This document shows, one piece after another, positions 63,151 to 64,000 of a stretch of 64,000 nt of DNA (position 1 is the stretch's first letter; every line of letters begins with the position of its first letter). Origin of the DNA: Burkholderiaceae bacterium. Its GTDB lineage: Bacteria; Pseudomonadota; Gammaproteobacteria; Burkholderiales; Burkholderiaceae_C. Under the pieces are notes generated by a model that was given only the letters and a program-made list of their open reading frames with translations, did no database searches and had not been told where the DNA came from. The stretch covers positions 174,259 to 238,258 of the forward strand of contig JAIRVR010000017.1 of NCBI GenBank assembly GCA_031253795.1. The letters run 5' to 3'. The position numbers and the translations under genes were made by a program.

Positions 63151-63734
63151 GCGAGGGACGCGCCAGGCGCGGGGTTTGGCGGGAAAGCGTAGATGATAGC
63201 GCCAATGATCGTGCCAACAGTGGCACAACGGCGACCCAGCAGCGGGCCAATTCCCGACTCTTCGGACGGCGAATTCTTTGGCGCGCCCCCGTGTCACGCC
63301 CGTATCGCCGGGCCGTCGCGCGGATGGGCGACGCTCGATGCGCCTGTGCGAAGTTCCCGCCCACCGTCAGCGCAGGCGCGGATCATGCGTTAAAATCGCT
63401 TTTTGAAACAAGGATCGGAAGATGCACTGGCAGACTCGGACAGCCCATTTGATGCCCGCGCGGCGCGAGACCCGCCCCGCGGCGCAGCGGCACGTCCGGC
63501 ACGCACGATCGTGCCGCTAAGTCCGAGCGCCGGGGAACCATCGGCGTGAGTGCAGCCGCCATGCTTTCCCACCCCTAAAGTCCGCTATCAGCCAACAGCG
63601 CGCGCCAGGCGCGAGCCACCGGCGGACACGATTTCAGAATAGCGCCCCACGCGCCCCGTCAGCGTCCGTCATGTCCGCAGCGAGCCACATCGGCGAGCCA
63701 CATGCGCGGAGCTGGCATTAAGAGTCGTCCAACC
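63151..63734. other. Long divergent intergenic region with promoter, leader frame and stem
   Basis: This gap separates ilvA from a DUF3683-type gene. A -10-like TTAAAAT lies near 63389-63395. About 30 bases further, AAGGATCGGAAG precedes an ATG (63422) that opens a 32-codon frame ending at 63520, rich in Arg and His. A 9-bp stem overlaps its end. The last 200 bases before the next gene show repeated GCGAGCCAC-like words but no recognised feature. Confidence 0.4.
63486..63518 (+). promoter_or_regulatory. Nine-base-pair stem overlapping the end of a leader frame
   Basis: AGCGGCACG (63486-63494) and CGTGCCGCT (63510-63518) are exact inverted copies with a 15-base loop. The downstream arm ends in the stop codon of the 32-codon leader frame. 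No T run follows, so a terminator is unlikely; effects on translation or a protein site are possible. Confidence 0.35.
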
Positions 63735-64000
63735 ATGAACGCACCTCAAGTTTTCGATCCTCACGGCGCCGCCGCTGCCGTGGCCGCCGATGTCGAACCG
63801 CGCCTGCGCGAGATTCCGTATAACTACACGTCCTTTTCGGATCGCGAAATTGTCATCCGCCTGCTGGGCGAAGAGGCATGGAACGCGCTTGCCGAACTGC
63901 GCGCCGAACGCCGCACCGGCCGCTCGGCCCGCATGCTCTACGAAGTGCTCGGCGACATCTGGGTCGTGCGCCGCAACCCGTATCTGCAGGACGACCTGCT
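63735..64000 (+). CDS. FAD-binding oxidoreductase of the DUF3683 type, 5' part
   Basis: The first 88 codons of a gene cut by the window edge. The text [67 protein letters not shown] matches the N-terminus of long DUF3683-containing FAD/FMN-linked oxidoreductases of betaproteobacteria, which are about 1300 residues and carry FAD-binding and iron-sulfur parts further on. Those parts are outside the window, so the assignment rests on this N-terminal block. Confidence 0.75.
   Translation, partial: MNAPQVFDPHGAAAAVAADVEPRLREIPYNYTSFSDREIVIRLLGEEAWNALAELRAERRTGRSARMLYEVLGDIWVVRRNPYLQDDL

Noticed and set aside
1..64000. CRISPR arrays, insertion sequences, integrases, tRNA and rRNA genes
   Set aside because: No regularly spaced repeats, transposase-like frames, tRNA cloverleaf ends or rRNA sequence were seen on either strand. 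A tRNA scan was not run.

Overview
The window is very GC-rich and almost fully coded on both strands. Its gene content points to a betaproteobacterium of the Comamonadaceae, probably Delftia- or Comamonas-like (inference): a cphA pair with a companion ABC transporter and DUF1854 protein, DUF969/DUF979 next to the 5-oxoprolinase genes, a DUF3683-type flavoprotein start, a complete-looking gsp cluster, and short interspersed hairpin repeats at gene ends. No rRNA, tRNA, CRISPR array, integrase or insertion sequence was seen.

Layout. 0-3.4 kb: a Crp-like regulator divergent from a membrane-anchored [2Fe-2S]/adenylate cyclase fusion, then a DUF4148 protein and DoxX. 3.5-12.4 kb: a GntR/FCD regulator and a periplasmic binding protein divergent from a six-gene 5-oxoproline (pyroglutamate) operon: DUF969, DUF979, pyroglutamyl peptidase, PxpA, fused PxpB-PxpC and a biotin carboxylase-BCCP fusion. 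The last three together carry the domain classes of a urea carboxylase plus PxpA. 12.5-18 kb: a lipoprotein 5'-nucleotidase, the copper ATPase CopA behind a MerR-type promoter, and riboflavin synthase. 18.1-26 kb: a glycine-repeat protein, then DUF2760 - Hsp70 - DUF697 membrane protein - long Hsp70 paralogue, the least explained system here. 26-35 kb: a secreted serine protease with three C-terminal DUF5648-like repeats, an aldehyde dehydrogenase, a GNAT enzyme, a MarR-FUSC efflux operon and a LysR-YeiH pair, the last two with clear palindromic operators.

35-43.4 kb: the cyanophycin region. CphA, a second synthetase whose Mur-ligase P-loop is destroyed, and CreA lie on the minus strand; a zinc-ribbon ABC exporter and a DUF1854 protein diverge from them. 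43.5-49.7 kb: small and accessory genes, with gspF stranded about 3 kb from the rest of the secretion genes. 49.8-60 kb: the type II secretion cluster gspE-D-N-M-L-K-J-I-H-G (minus strand) divergent from gspC; its GspE lacks the usual tetracysteine zinc segment and its GspJ start region is made of interspersed repeat DNA. 60-64 kb: cobC-cobS, ilvA, and the start of a DUF3683-type FAD oxidoreductase cut by the window edge.

All calls come from reading the translated sequence for motifs and neighbourhood. No database search or structure prediction was run.
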